Shown piece after piece: positions 41,917 through 53,168 of a stretch of DNA of 64,000 nt (its first letter is position 1; every line of letters starts with the position of its first letter). The DNA is taken from positions 5,936,406 through 6,000,405 of the forward strand of contig OY741283.1 of the NCBI GenBank assembly GCA_963514095.1. Direction: 5' to 3'. The notes under the pieces were generated by a model. The model was given only the letters and a program-made list of their open reading frames with translations. It did no database searches and was not told the DNA's origin. A program made the translations under genes and the position numbers. Source of the stretch: Eutrigla gurnardus. Lineage: Eukaryota; Chordata; Actinopteri; Perciformes; Triglidae.

Positions 41917-42537
41917 TACAGCACTCATACTTATAGCTAGAATCTATGAGGAAGAATTTCTATTTGATGTTGTTGTACTAAATATGAAAAGTCGCCATGA
42001 CAACGATCATTTTTAACCAATAACAAGTACAATTAAACATCAATGATCACAAAGTAGCCAAGGAAAGCAAAACATAAATAAAAGATTAGATTAAATTATT
42101 GTCAAGGTACAGTATGCATAAAAAAAATACAGATATCAGCCATAATATTAGTGTATTATATGTAGTATCAGGTTTCACTCTCCTCTCCTCCTCATCTGAA
42201 CTGACTGACACTCAAACCCTGGACTGATCTAGTGTTAAACTCACACCCTGCTTCACCTTCTTCCTTTCTGACATTTTTCCTTTCTTTACAGCAGACTGGC
42301 CACTTTTTTAAATTAAAGTATATGAGATTTACACTTGGATCAAGTGGATGTTTGTGCCAAATGTGAAGAAATTTCCTCCAGGCATTTCTGAGATATGAGA
42401 ATGGGACGTATGGTCAGCCGACCTTGAAACATAATACCTACTGCCACAAAAATAATTCCTCTACCAATTCTGGTCATTGGAAGAGACAACCAGTTTACAC
42501 CTTCAATCGATTCACATGAAATGTAAAAATCAACTCA
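41917..42537. other. C9 3' flank, no gene
   Basis: Copy of 23291-23911. No gene seen. Confidence 0.7.
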
Positions 42538-42625
42538 ACAACATGCAAATGGAGGACACAGCTGTGTATTACTGTGTCCGTTACACCACAGTGATACAAA
42601 CCACCAACAGACCTGCACAAATACT
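42538..42625 (+). pseudogene. Family-B 3' remnant 2 with a complete RSS
   Basis: End of FR3 only (NMQMEDTAVYYCVRY), then CACAGTG 42587-42593, 23 bp, ACAAATACT 42617-42625. Copy of 23912-23999. Confidence 0.85.
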
Positions 42626-42921
42626 CAGCAACCATGTGGCTAAACTAAAAATATTATATGATAAAAAAACACCACAAAAACAAAAGCTCCCGTCTCTATA
42701 TATCATATTGTGTTCCACATGGATGGACGAGCAACAAGAATGAAATATATGACCAAATTACAAATGTTACAGCTAAATTAAACAACAGAGTGCCGGTTCA
42801 GGAGCCACTCCCTCCCCATGATATCCTCATGCAAATCTTCAGTCTGTGCAGGGTACTTCAGCCCTGCTGACTGCTTCTCTACTTTGTGTGGAGCATCAGA
42901 GGTCACATCTCCAGACTCAGG

Positions 42922-43414
42922 ATGATAAGCTCACTCACTCTTCTGCTGGTTGCTCTCTCTCTGCACTGTGAGTTCTCCTGCCTCTTGATGTTTTATCTTC
43001 TTACAGACAACATCCACTGATGGTCAGTCAGTGATACCAGAAAACTCCCCAGATGACTGTCTCTCTTCCGTCTGTGGTTCCTCTCTCTTTTCATCCCATC
43101 AGGTTGCACAGGTCAGAGGATGGAGTCCATTCCGTCCGGCTCCGTAGTGACAACGCCTGGGGAGACTGTCAGTCTGTCCTGTCAGGGATCTGGCTTCACA
43201 TTTAGCTGCTGTGTTATGGGCTGGATGAGACAACCTGTGGGAAAAGCACTGGAATGGATAGGGAACGGCTTTTCTGATGCCAGTAAAAATACGTATGCCA
43301 GCAGTGTGCAATGGCGTGTTGAAATAAGGAGAGATGATAGCAACAGCATGGTGTATCTTACACTGTCCAACTTAAAACCAGAGGACTCTGCTGTGTATTA
43401 CTGTGCCAAAGAAG
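42922..43414 (+). CDS. ighv: VH segment E2 (family E), intact
   Basis: Exon 1 is 42922-42967 (MISSLTLLLVALSLH) and the V exon 43103-43414. The V-domain protein equals E1 except that FR3 reads VQWRVEI instead of VQGRVEI. The CDR1 double cysteine (FTFSCCVMG) is kept. Octamer ATGCAAAT (exact consensus) is at 42829-42836. The RSS is CACACTG 43415-43421, 23 bp, ACAAAAACC 43445-43453. E1 and E2 lie in duplicated blocks (C5 to C6 and C9 to C10). Probably functional, though Gly-to-Trp in FR3 is a large change. Confidence 0.93.
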
Positions 43415-43453
43415 CACACTGGTTAAAGGAAGCACAGAGGCTTTACAAAAACC

Positions 43454-44292
43454 TCAAACAATGTATTTTTAACAAGTACCTACAGGTGGCAGTAGACGAT
43501 ATGAAGTCAGATGACACAAAAAGAGAGAATATGACGGTGCATCGGCTGATGTTGTGCTTTGTGACTTCTTGTTTCGTGATGATACATTTAACACGTGCCT
43601 TTCTACAACAATAGAGCAGGTGTTGAAAATATATTTGGATATTTTTGCATGATATATTCAGGATATGAATGGCCCATTAAATGCTGCTGAGCAGAATAAA
43701 TACATGCATCAAATTTACAATGGAATAACTTGAAATGCAACTTGGAAATGCCAATTATAATAATAAGTATCTGAAAGAATTATACAAAACTCTTTTCTCC
43801 AGAGATGTGGTGAGTTTCTCTTTGAGGATGAGTCAATGCAAATCTCTACATGTGTGCTGCAAAGACACTTAATCACAGCAATATACACTGGAGACAATTG
43901 TCTTTTACAATGGTCAGACCCACAGTAGGGAGCAACTCAAACAAAAACTTAAACCAAGTCAAATCTTTGCTTTCTTCGTTTCACATTCACAGAATAAACT
44001 TTCATTCAACCTCATCAATACACTCAGAGCAACACAGTCTAAATAAAACTCCTTCATTCAGACGGGATTTATTACAGCTCCCCCATAGGAGTTGAAGCAG
44101 ACATTTAATATTCTGTTGATGTGAATAGTTTTGTCTAAATTGTCTGACTTGTGTGAGAAGTTATGTGAAGAAATAAAGGGATTCAGTCAAGAAACCCCAT
44201 AGTGACACCTGGTCCTTGATAGATACCTGATCCAGCTTTTTGAGTCATTATTGATTGGAATAAAATCAACTGGAGGTTCGTACGATACATAA
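43454..44292. other. E2 3' flank, no gene
   Basis: Copy of 24826-25666. No gene seen. Confidence 0.75.
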
Positions 44293-44411
44293 GATTCACT
44301 AAAGGACAAGTTCAGTGATAAACTTAGAATCCTCCAGCAACACAGTGACTCTAAACAGACAGAATGCAGGCTGAAGACACCGCGGTGTATTACTGTGCAA
44401 CACACACAGTT
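44293..44411 (+). pseudogene. Family-A FR3 remnant 4
   Basis: Same truncated, frame-shifted piece as the other three. CACAGTT is at 44405-44411. Confidence 0.8.
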
Positions 44412-45005
44412 AAAGTAACCAGAAGAATCTATTTTAACATTTGTTTAATTGTTTGATAATAGAGTCTCAGACTGTTGGTGTCTCAATGTGATTGTATTTA
44501 TCTGTGTAACAAGGCATGTAAAGAATAAAACATTAATTGTAAGATATTATTTGAAATATTCAAATTCTCTCCAAAACTATAAAACTGGGTAGTATTTTCT
44601 TTCATTTAGGGAAAACATATTCAAGTGATCAAAATAACACGGGGCTCCCCAAATGTCCTCTACATGCTCACCACTACTTAATATGGAACACAATGAAATA
44701 TCTTAACACATTGAAGTGATAGACACACAGATGTAACAATGTCACCAAGTTATCACATTAAAATAATAATAATAACAGGTTAAAAAGTCAAACAAATAAA
44801 TTGTAAGCAATAAAGTGTTTCTTTAAAACACACATAATAAAATATGGTCAATTAGGAGAAAGCCATAATCGTAAAAATGAGTTTTGAAGAGAGATTGAAA
44901 AGATGACACTGTTTAATTGCTCCTCTGATTCCAAAACTGAGGGACAAATACAGCAAAGCACAAGTTACCAGTTGAATCTGGTTGACTGTTTGTGAGGAGG
45001 AGTCG
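44412..45005. other. Spacer upstream of C10, no gene
   Basis: Copy of 25784-26379. No gene seen. Confidence 0.7.
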
Positions 45006-45082
45006 ATGCAAACCTGGGATGTCTTCCACCTCTACTTATGTGACTGCAGAGAGGACAGAGGACAGTGGACACACAGTTCAAC

Positions 45083-45519
45083 ATGATGGACTACAGGACA
45101 GGACTGCTGCTTCTAACTGTCTGCTGGGCAGGTGAACATTGTCACTAGTCTTGATTTGACAAAGTTTCCTTTTGTGTCACTGACATATTTCACATGTTTT
45201 ATGTTTGTTTTAGGTGTTGATGGTCAGACTCTGACACAATCTGAACCAGTGGTCAAAAGACCTGGAGAATCTCACAGACTGACCTGTACAGCCTCTGGGT
45301 TTACACTCAGCAGCTATCATATGGCTTGGATCAGACAGGCTCCTGGAAAAGGACTGGAGTGGATTGCATATATCTACACGGATAGTAGCGGCACCTACTA
45401 CCCTCAGTCAGTTCGAGGCCGGTTTACCGTCTCCAGAAACAACAACATGCAGCAGCTGTATCTGCAGATGAACACTCTGAAGACGGAAGATTCTGCTGTT
45501 TATTATTGTGCTCGATACT
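45083..45519 (+). CDS. ighv: VH segment C10 (family C), intact
   Basis: Exon 1 is 45083-45131 and the V exon 45214-45519. CDR1 is FTLSSYHMA, FR2 is WIRQAPGKGLEWIA, CDR2 is YIYTDSSGTYYPQ and FR3 is VRGRFTVSRNNNMQQLYLQMNTLKTEDS. It ends YYCARYS. Octamer ATGCAAAC is at 45006-45013. The RSS is CACAGTG 45520-45526, 23 bp (one substitution, 'agccgt'), ACAAAATCC 45550-45558. Close to C12. Probably functional. Confidence 0.95.
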
Positions 45520-45558
45520 CACAGTGACTGGAGTTGGTGGAGCAGCCGTACAAAATCC

Positions 45559-46246
45559 TACAGCACTCATTCTTACTGGGCTGATAGACTTAAAGTATTT
45601 TTCATTGACATTATTTACTTTATTGTTGATATATATTTAGTTTTTACGTATTCCAACATATTTTTTACATATAATAAATTCATCATTATATAAAAAATCA
45701 TGAAAAAATAATATGAATAATAAATATAATTAATAACTATGAAATTCAATAACGATTACATGTTCATTAAAGGGCTAAAGACTGCTCCCAAAAGTGGTTG
45801 CTGAAATTAAACTTAATACTTTAATACTGAAATTAAAAAATGATAATACACATTACAACTGATGTGTGCCAGTATGACTGGCTTCAAAGATACATTTTTT
45901 ATGAGAAAATAGGATACTGATAAAATAATAATCATATTGCTCAATAATTCAAACCAACTGAAAACATTTAATTCTTTCCATCACAAGTTGTATTTAAGTG
46001 CTTCATGAAAACCATTTCTGAGACGAGACAGTGTTGATCTATAAAGTGGAGGAGAAGTGGAATGATTACAGCATTTTACTTACATGAACCTATAAACCTC
46101 AATGCCTTTAGATAAACACTATTTTTTTCATCTAACACAACACACAAAGGAACAATAAAGCATTTGTTTTTTGCATTTTGTAATAAAAGTTTCAGTCCTG
46201 ATCAGCTGTGCACATCTGCAATCAATGAAACCATCACAAATATTTC
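45559..46246. other. C10 3' flank, no gene
   Basis: Long-type C 3' flank. Its sequence from about 45700 is repeated at 50037-50558, on the other side of the repeat element. No gene seen. Confidence 0.7.
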
Positions 46247-46340
46247 ATGCAAAGCTGCAAACCAGCAGCATCGAAGTTAACTTAAGTTTCATACCATTAA
46301 CATGATCCTGGCTGCTGTCTCTGCATTTCTGTTTACAGCA
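46247..46340 (+). pseudogene. Family-G remnant 4: octamer plus leader
   Basis: ATGCAAAG 46247-46254 and ATG 46302 opening MILAAVSAFLFTA. No A gene follows this copy. The repeat element begins 150 bp later. Confidence 0.6.
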
Positions 46341-47495
46341 AATAAAGTCAGAAAGTGAGCAAAGAAATCAAGAATGCAATAATTACAAAAAAGCTGAACT
46401 CATGCGTTTAACATTTTTTTATATAACAATTATATAGATAGAATACACAAAATAAACATTGACAGTTTAAGGCAAAGGAAATATATTTTTAGGGCCACGG
46501 GGCAATTGCACTGAGCACTGGCCCCTACTGCTATGAAATAGTTGAGGGGACCAGTGCTCGGGGCGAAGCTATTGTTATTCAGAGGATTTTTTCCTACTTA
46601 TTATTATTTTGCCTCCGAATTTCGATTGCCTAAAACTCCTACAGCTTTAAGAGTTGTAGGAAAAATTTTATATCTTAAAACGTGCGGTTCGATCGGGATC
46701 GGCGTGCTATTACTTTCCTTAGCCGAACATACATTTTTCCGAAATTTTCCCATTGAAATGAATTGGACTAGCGAAAAAAAAGGAACAGTCATTGTAGTTT
46801 TTCAAACGTCTGCTGCTCAGGCATACTTTCACCTAGAAACTCCATTTAAACTCTAAAACGTAGACATAAGGCTTGTGTACTGGTGTGTCAATCCACGTTT
46901 CAATAGGTCATATAGTTTCTGATCATTCACTGTTCAATGACCATGATCGTTTTGGGAGAAATCATGAGATTATAATAGGTGTGTATTGCGCGGAACCTTC
47001 TTTGTTAGAGTGGGTGACATCATCGCTTAGAGTGTGAGGGCTCCTCGAAATACTTCAGATTTTTTTCCTTTCCAAACTCCTCCTGGCCACAATTTTCACT
47101 CTACACATGTGATATTTTCCAATTTTGTAGACAAACTTATCCTGTCTCTCACAATGTGCTCAAAAACTCTGTGAGATTTACAGAATTTGAACTAGCAACC
47201 TCAAAGCGTGGCCACGTCGGTTTTTCTCCCAATTGACTGCAATGCAAATCGAGAAGCAGATTTTCAAAGAAACCTGAAACCAGGTCCATATCTAACTCGC
47301 CCTAGCGTCCACATTTCTGACACTAGGAAAAAATAAAAGTGATCAGTGTCTTCAGCAGAGTCTTGTGGCGCTAACGCTGCGAACATTTTGGCGATAGGAG
47401 TTTCGGTGTGAGTGTGGCAAGCTTTTGTTCGGACCCTCTGCGAAGCCGGAATGGAGAGATCGAGGGAGGCAGAGAGAGGCTTGAAGGCAGTCATA

Positions 47496-48557
47496 GGCCG
47501 TTTCTCAATATGCGTTCTTCTCTGTACTTCTGTTCTTGTGGACTTGAGAAACGTCATCAGCGTCGGACCGAGTACTGTTCCAATTCAAAGTTCGCATCTG
47601 GCCAAGTACGGTCAAATACCCCGGATGTGTTCTTGCCCCGCCCATTTCACCGGGGATGCATCGGAGGAGACTTGTGTGGACTTTGGGCAGTTACGTATCC
47701 CAGAATGCATTTCAATAAAGCAATGGCGGAGGAGAAGACGCACAATTGTTAACGTTAGAAGTTTTGAAATTCTACTGTTTTGGGGTGAATAAATGTTTTT
47801 ATGTATTTTTGCGGGAATGTCATTTTTACAACTTCAAATCGGTGCTGTGGGTGATTTATAACTGTAGCACGTAGTTTTTATTCCGACGTTTTCGCCGCTA
47901 ACGGCTATCACGGCTAGCTACCTCGCTAGCCGCTAGCAAGTTGGCCCGGGCACTTAGCATTACTGCTACCCCGCTGATGACTGCCTTGTCCCGGCGTGAC
48001 CCTCTGAAATCTGACGCTGGTCTTGTATGATTGTAGTGTGGTAAAGCAATGCTGTTTTCTGTGCGTCTAAAAGGCAGACTTTGGTCTCTGAACGAAACAC
48101 TTTAGGCTGTGATATCGGACTAATCGGTCCGTTTTAAGGGAGGGTTTTTATATTTTTATACAACTATAACGTTATACTAAAGCGTTTTGTCGTGTTTACG
48201 TAATCCGCCCGTATTCCCGGTTGTTCCCAAACATTTATATTCATATTTGTATAAAAAGAAAACATCATATTATATCCTCATATAATATATAATAAAATAT
48301 ACAAATGAAACGGAGTTGTTTTTTATAGTGTTTATTTTATTTTAACCAGTGAAAATAACCGGAAGTTGAACGCCGTCAACCGGCAAAAACGATGACGTCA
48401 TCAAGTACGTTCCTGTTCCAAATGCAGAAAAACACCGTCCTCCCGTTCTCCCGTCCTCCCGTACCCCGGGAGTTCGTTCTTCCAACTGAACTCCGCAAGT
48501 CTAGACTCCCGGAGTTCACGAGTTCGAACTTGGCGTACTGGGTATTGAGAAACGGCC
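47496..48557. mobile_element. Nested inverted-repeat element (GGCCGTTTCTCAATA ends)
   Basis: The left end GGCCGTTTCTCAATA is matched by TATTGAGAAACGGCC, or a near match, at the right end (48543-48557). ATA stands on both outer sides (47493-47495 and 48558-48560), giving a 2-3 bp target duplication. Length is about 1.06 kb with no transposase. Ends beginning GG with an AT-type duplication resemble the ISL2EU group of Harbinger-like elements, from memory and not certain. Confidence 0.65.
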
Positions 48558-48844
48558 ATACACACGTGCTGAGGGCCGTTGCTATGGTGACGGCACTCTG
48601 TGGCTCTGATCTTGAGAACTGACAGCAGGTGTGCTCTGATTGGTGGACAGGAAGGTGCAGTCAGTGGGAAATGTAGTTTTTTTTGTCAAACCTCTTCTGC
48701 TCAGGCATACTTTCAGCTAGAAACTCCATTTAAACTTTAAAATGGAGACACATGTCTGTCTATCTCTCTCTGTCTCACTCAGAAGTGATAGCAGGTGCGC
48801 TCTGATTGGCCAACAGGAGCAGCCAGTGGGAATTGTAGTTTTTC

Positions 48845-49745
48845 AAGCAATACATAGTACCTAGTAGTTCTCAGTACTTGAGCCTTAGTAGTAATTGGTA
48901 GTACTCGGTAGTACTTGAGTGACAGCTGAGCTCGGTGACATGTACTGGCAAACAGTTGAGTGCGCTAGTAGTTCTCGTTACTTGAGTCTCAGTAGTACTC
49001 GGTAGTACTCAGTACTTGAGTCTCAGTAGTCTCAGAGTGACAGCTGAGCTCGGTAGTACTCGGTAGTACTTGAGTGACAGTTTGTCAGTACATAGTACCT
49101 TGTAGTTCTCAGTACATGAACCTCAGTAGTACTCGGTAGTACTCGATAGTTCTCGGTAGTACTTGAGTGACAGCTGAGATCAGTGACATGTACTGGCAAA
49201 CAGTTGAGTGCTTCACACTCAACTGTTTGACAGTACATAGTACCTAGTAGTACATAGTACATAGTACCTAGTAGTTCTCAGTACTTGAACCTCAGTACTT
49301 CAACTTCAACTTCAACTTTACTTTATTTATAGAGCACTTTTCATACAAAAACATGTAACACAAAGTGCTTTACACACATCAAAAAGATGTAGTACTCGGT
49401 AGTACTCGATAGTACTCGGTAGTACTTGAGTGACAGCTGAGCTCGGTGACATGTACTGGCAAACAGTTGAGTGTGAAGCACTCAACTGTTTGACAGTAAA
49501 TAGTACCTAGTAGTACATAGTACATAGTACCTAGTAGTTCTCAGTACTTGAGCATTAGTAGTACTCGGTAGTACAGAGTACTTGAGTGACAGCTGAGCTC
49601 GGTGACATGCTTCGCACTCAACTGTTTGACAGTACATAGTACCTAGTAGTTCTCAGTACTTGAGTCTCAGTAGTACTTGGTAGTTCTCAGTACTTGAGTC
49701 TCAGTAGTACTGAGTACTTGAGTGACAGCTGAGCTCGGTGACATG
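48845..49745. repeat. Irregular tandem array of 'agtacttgagt...gacagctgagctcggtgacatg' units
   Basis: Repeats of motifs such as 'tagtactcggtagtacttgagtg', 'cagctgagctcggtgacatg' and 'gtactggcaaacagttgagtg' recur with variable spacing. Several are inverted relative to one another (cagttgagtgcttcacactcaactg, near 49200-49228). A different dispersed fragment, 'actttatttatagagcactttt...aaagtgctttacacac', interrupts it at about 49315-49385. No coding capacity. Confidence 0.75.
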
Positions 49746-50036
49746 TATCAAACTTATCAAACTCATCAAATACACAATCCAACAACACCAAAACTCTTTT
49801 TGGACAAGTTGTGACCTGCACATTCACCACGCTATGTGATAATAATGTACCGTTACGAGACAGAGCCATTTTAGAGGTAAATTCATGCAAAACTGCTGAT
49901 GCGCGTTCCTTTCAGGGACAGTTTTTACAACAACTCTGTCTCGTTTGAAATCTCGAAGAATCTCATCGTAATCTATATACACTCCGGTAGTAGCCCCCGT
50001 GGCCCTTTCAAAATTTCCAGCGGAGGAATTTTCTAG

Positions 50037-50558
50037 TTAATAAATATGAGTAATAAACATTAAATATAATTGCAAGATTACATGTTCATAAAAGGGCTAA
50101 AGACTGCTCACCAAAGTGGTTGCTGAAATTAAACTTCATACTTTAATACTGAAATTCAAAATGATGAAACACAAACATTTGAGTACCACTGATGTATGAC
50201 TGGCTTCAGAGATACATTTCATGAATCACTGATAACAAATTATAATATTGCTCGATAATACAAACCAACTGAAAACATTTCAATCTTTCCATCACATGTT
50301 GTATTTAAGTGTTTCATGAAAACCATTTCTGAGACGAGTCAGTGTTGATCTATAAAGTGGAGGAGAAGTGGAATGATTACAGCATATTACTTACATTAAT
50401 CTATAAACCTCAATGCCTTTTGATTAACACTATTTTTTTCATCTAACAAAACACACAAAGGAACAATAAAGGATTTGTTTTTTGCATTTTGTAATAAAAG
50501 TTTCAGTTCCTGAGCAGCTGTGCACATCTGCAATCAATGAAACCATCAAAAATATTTC
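50037..50558. other. Partial second copy of a C 3' flank, without a C gene
   Basis: Starts inside a family-C 3' flank (taataaatatgagtaataaac) with no C gene attached and continues to the next G remnant. No gene seen. Confidence 0.7.
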
Positions 50559-50655
50559 ATGCAAAGCTGCAAACCAGCAGCATCGCTGAAGTTAACTTAA
50601 GTTTCATACCATTAACATGATCCTGGCTGCTGTCTCTGCATTTCTGTTTACAGCA
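50559..50655 (+). pseudogene. Family-G remnant 5: octamer plus leader
   Basis: ATGCAAAG 50559-50566 and ATG 50617 opening MILAAVSAFLFTA. A6 follows. Confidence 0.6.
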
Positions 50656-51064
50656 AATAAAGTCAGGAAGTCAGCAAAGAAATCAAGAATACAATAATTA
50701 CAAAAAAGCTGAACTCATGCGTTTAACGTTTTTTTTAAATAACAATTAAATAGATAGAATACACAAAAAAAACATTGACAGTTTAAGGCAAAGCTAATAT
50801 TTATTTTTTATTTCTGTCAATACGGGGACTCTTTATTAAAATGTTACAATTAAGTGTGTCATTAAATTAAAATATGATTTCCAGGCATGTTTTCACCCTG
50901 CACATATAAACACACTGAACAGACTCTTATGGCTCAATTAGACCAATGTTGATGTTTAACATGTTTGATTGTATGCAAACTCAGTGGCCTTCCTCTTTAC
51001 GCAGCTATAAAACATCACATCAGGCTGCCAGTGGAGTTCACAGCACGTCACTTCCAACATCATC

Positions 51065-51481
51065 ATGTTCTCTGTCGCTCTGCTGCTGCTGCTGGCAGCT
51101 GGATGTGAGTCTCTTTGGATCTGTCAAAGTCAGCAGTTCTGCTTCTGCAGTGTATTTTTTAAACATTTACTTTACTTTTTACAGGTGTGAAGTGTGAACA
51201 GCTGACACAGCCAGCCTCTGTGACTGTGCAGCCAGGTCAACGTCTGACCATCACCTGTCAGGTGTCTTATTCTCTTAGCAGCTACTACACAGCTTGGATC
51301 AGACAGCCTGCAGGGAAAGGACTGGAGTGGATCGGAATGAAATATACGGGAGACTCTTACTATAAAGATTCACTGAAGAACAAGTTCAGTATCAGCTTAG
51401 ACACTTCCAGCAAAACGGTGACTCTAAACGGAGAGAATATGCAGCCTGAAGACACTGCTGTGTATTACTGTGCCAGAGACC
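51065..51481 (+). CDS. ighv: VH segment A6 (family A), intact
   Basis: Exon 1 is 51065-51104 (MFSVALLLLLAAG) and the V exon 51185-51481. CDR1 is YSLSSYYTA, FR2 is WIRQPAGKGLEWIG, CDR2 is MKYTGDSYYKDS, FR3 is KFSISLDTSSKTVTLNGENMQ, and the end is YYCARD. Octamer ATGCAAAC is at 50973-50980 and TATAAAA at 51006-51012. The RSS is CACAATG 51482-51488, 23 bp, ACAAAAACC 51512-51520. Its 3' flank is interrupted at 51818 by a 2.7 kb transposon. Probably functional. Confidence 0.95.
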
Positions 51482-52347
51482 CACAATGACACAAACCATC
51501 AGTAGAGCTGAACAAAAACCCCTCAGTGCCTGAACTCTTGTAACATGAAGCCACCAGAGGAGGAGCCCTCGGACCACTAACCACTTCTACCAGCTCACTG
51601 TCACAGTAAAGAAGGAAACAGTCTTTAGATCTTCAATACTGTAATATCACATACTGTAATATGACACTACAATCACTGTTACATCAGTGAGTATATAAAG
51701 TACACACTTTCAAGGGATTGAATACATTCAGCTCACAACTTGATTTTAAAAGCTTGTGATCCAACTACAATAGAAAATGGTCCTCAAAATGTCCGTTTCT
51801 CTTCCATGATAATATTTCATTGATTCTTGAGATTAGGGACAAAAGTACTTTTGAAAAGTCACAAACAAAAAATCAATGCCACATTCATTTGAATTGGATA
51901 TCTTCATAAACACAGGTCTCATCTATCTACCATGAAAAGGAACAGGCAATTTATTTAACCAATTCTTATAAAAATTGACATTTACTCAGTGAGTAACTTG
52001 ACATTTGTCAACTCCGTCGGACACATGAAAATATGTTTTTTGTGTGTTTGATCAATTCACAAACACTGTGAAATCTTTAAGTGTGTAGAAATGGTGCGCC
52101 TTAACAAGCTTAAGTGATAAATTGCATTATATAGACTTTTAATATTATTTTCCATTGTTTTGAAATGAGCCAATTTAAATTACCTTCATTTCGTTGAGTA
52201 TTTTTTTCATTTTTATATATACAATCAGTGGTTTTGTGCACAAAAGACACTGATGGATGTAGATAAGTTGGTGTTTTAATATATGAACACAGTCAAATGG
52301 GCAACAGAAATATGCATTTTTGTATAAACATGAAAAACCTCCATCTT

Positions 52348-52421
52348 ACGGTGTTGACGCACAACTGACGGTGTTGACACACATTTGACGGTGTTGACAC
52401 ACATTTGACGATGTTGACAAA
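52348..52421. repeat. 20 bp minisatellite, about 3.6 copies
   Basis: Unit acggtgttgacacacatttg, three full copies with small changes and one partial, inside the Chapaev-like element. Confidence 0.85.
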
Positions 52422-52559
52422 TTAATGGAGAATCAAACTGATTAAGGATATGTAGCATGTTCTGAACGTGGCAAAGGGAGAGACCATAAAGGGAAAGGGT
52501 ATCAAACTTCAAACAAGGAGTACCTGGTCACAGGATCTTTAAGGCACACATGAAAATGT

Positions 52560-52835
52560 CAAAATGTTCCTGGGGAAATTTTGAACGGACCACAGGGGCT
52601 ACTGCCGGTGTTTGTACATTATGATGAGATTCTTCAGAGATTTCAAACGAGACGGAGTTGTTTTAGAGGCAAATACAGAGACTGTTTGCTGAAAAACATG
52701 AATTTACCTCTAAAAAGGCTCCGTCTCGTAACGTTACATTTTCATTACATAGCGTGGTGAATGTGCAGGTCACAACTAGTCCAAGAAAGCATTTTGGAGT
52801 TGTTGGATTGTGTATTTGATGAGTTTGATGAGGGA
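52560..52835 (-). repeat. Fragment related to the right end of the 46.5-50 kb element, reversed
   Basis: Reading the reverse strand gives the order seen at 49745-50015: 'catcaaatacacaatccaacaac', 'gtgacctgcacattcaccacgc', 'cgttacgagac', then a form of 'tagcccc.gtgg' and 'caaaatttcc'. It is diverged but collinear, so the same repeat family inserted twice in the window. Confidence 0.75.
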
Positions 52836-53000
52836 AACCAGGAAATCCCATTAGCCTCCTCAGCATAGCTCTGAGCAGCTAAAAATAGTTTACACAGACA
52901 AATAAAGGTAATGAACCTACTGCTGTGAATATAGGGATTATGGCAATGGGCCAATTTGCCAAAATGTTGAACTGTCCCTTTGTTTTTGTTTTGTTAAGAT

Positions 53001-53168
53001 TTTTTTCTGGCATAGACACCTTTTATTTAGCAGTGGTAAGAAAGGAAACATGGGAGAGAGAGGGGGATGTGACATGCAGCAAAGGACCTCCGGTCAGGAT
53101 TCGAACCAGGGTCCGCTGCATATATGCGTACATGGCATGTCCTCTAACCACTAGACCACCTGCGTGGC
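53001..53168 (-). mobile_element. tRNA-derived SINE
   Basis: On the reverse strand the element begins near 'gtggtctagtggttagagg' (tRNA-like A box). Ggttcgaatcc (B box, 53097-53107) follows, then 'cctttgctgcatgtcac' and an A/T-rich 3' end with 'aataaaag'. This A-box/B-box order with a non-tRNA tail marks a polymerase III SINE of fish type. It is not a tRNA gene: the tRNA fold does not continue after the B box. Confidence 0.85.

Larger units (their letters stand above)
46491..50036. mobile_element. Unclassified inverted-repeat element, composite
   Basis: The left end AGGGCCACGGGGC is mirrored near the right end by GCCCCCGTGGCCCT (about 49993-50006). The right side extends another 30 bp (to 'ttttctag') that is missing on the left, so the left end is truncated. 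No transposase is recognisable. Inside are an internal direct repeat (about 46790-46870 and 48670-48745), a nested inverted-repeat element, and a tandem array. The segment 49745-50015 recurs, diverged, in reverse orientation at about 52560-52835. The flanks do not form a simple target duplication. Frames near 47400-47800 match nothing I recognise. Confidence 0.6.

Noticed and set aside
47408..47792. Two overlapping frames of 114 and 126 codons
   Set aside because: They cross the edge of an inverted-repeat element, have no domain, and lie in two frames at once.
53097..53156. Possible tRNA gene on the reverse strand
   Set aside because: A and B boxes are present, but the rest is a SINE body with an A/T-rich tail and no acceptor-stem closure.
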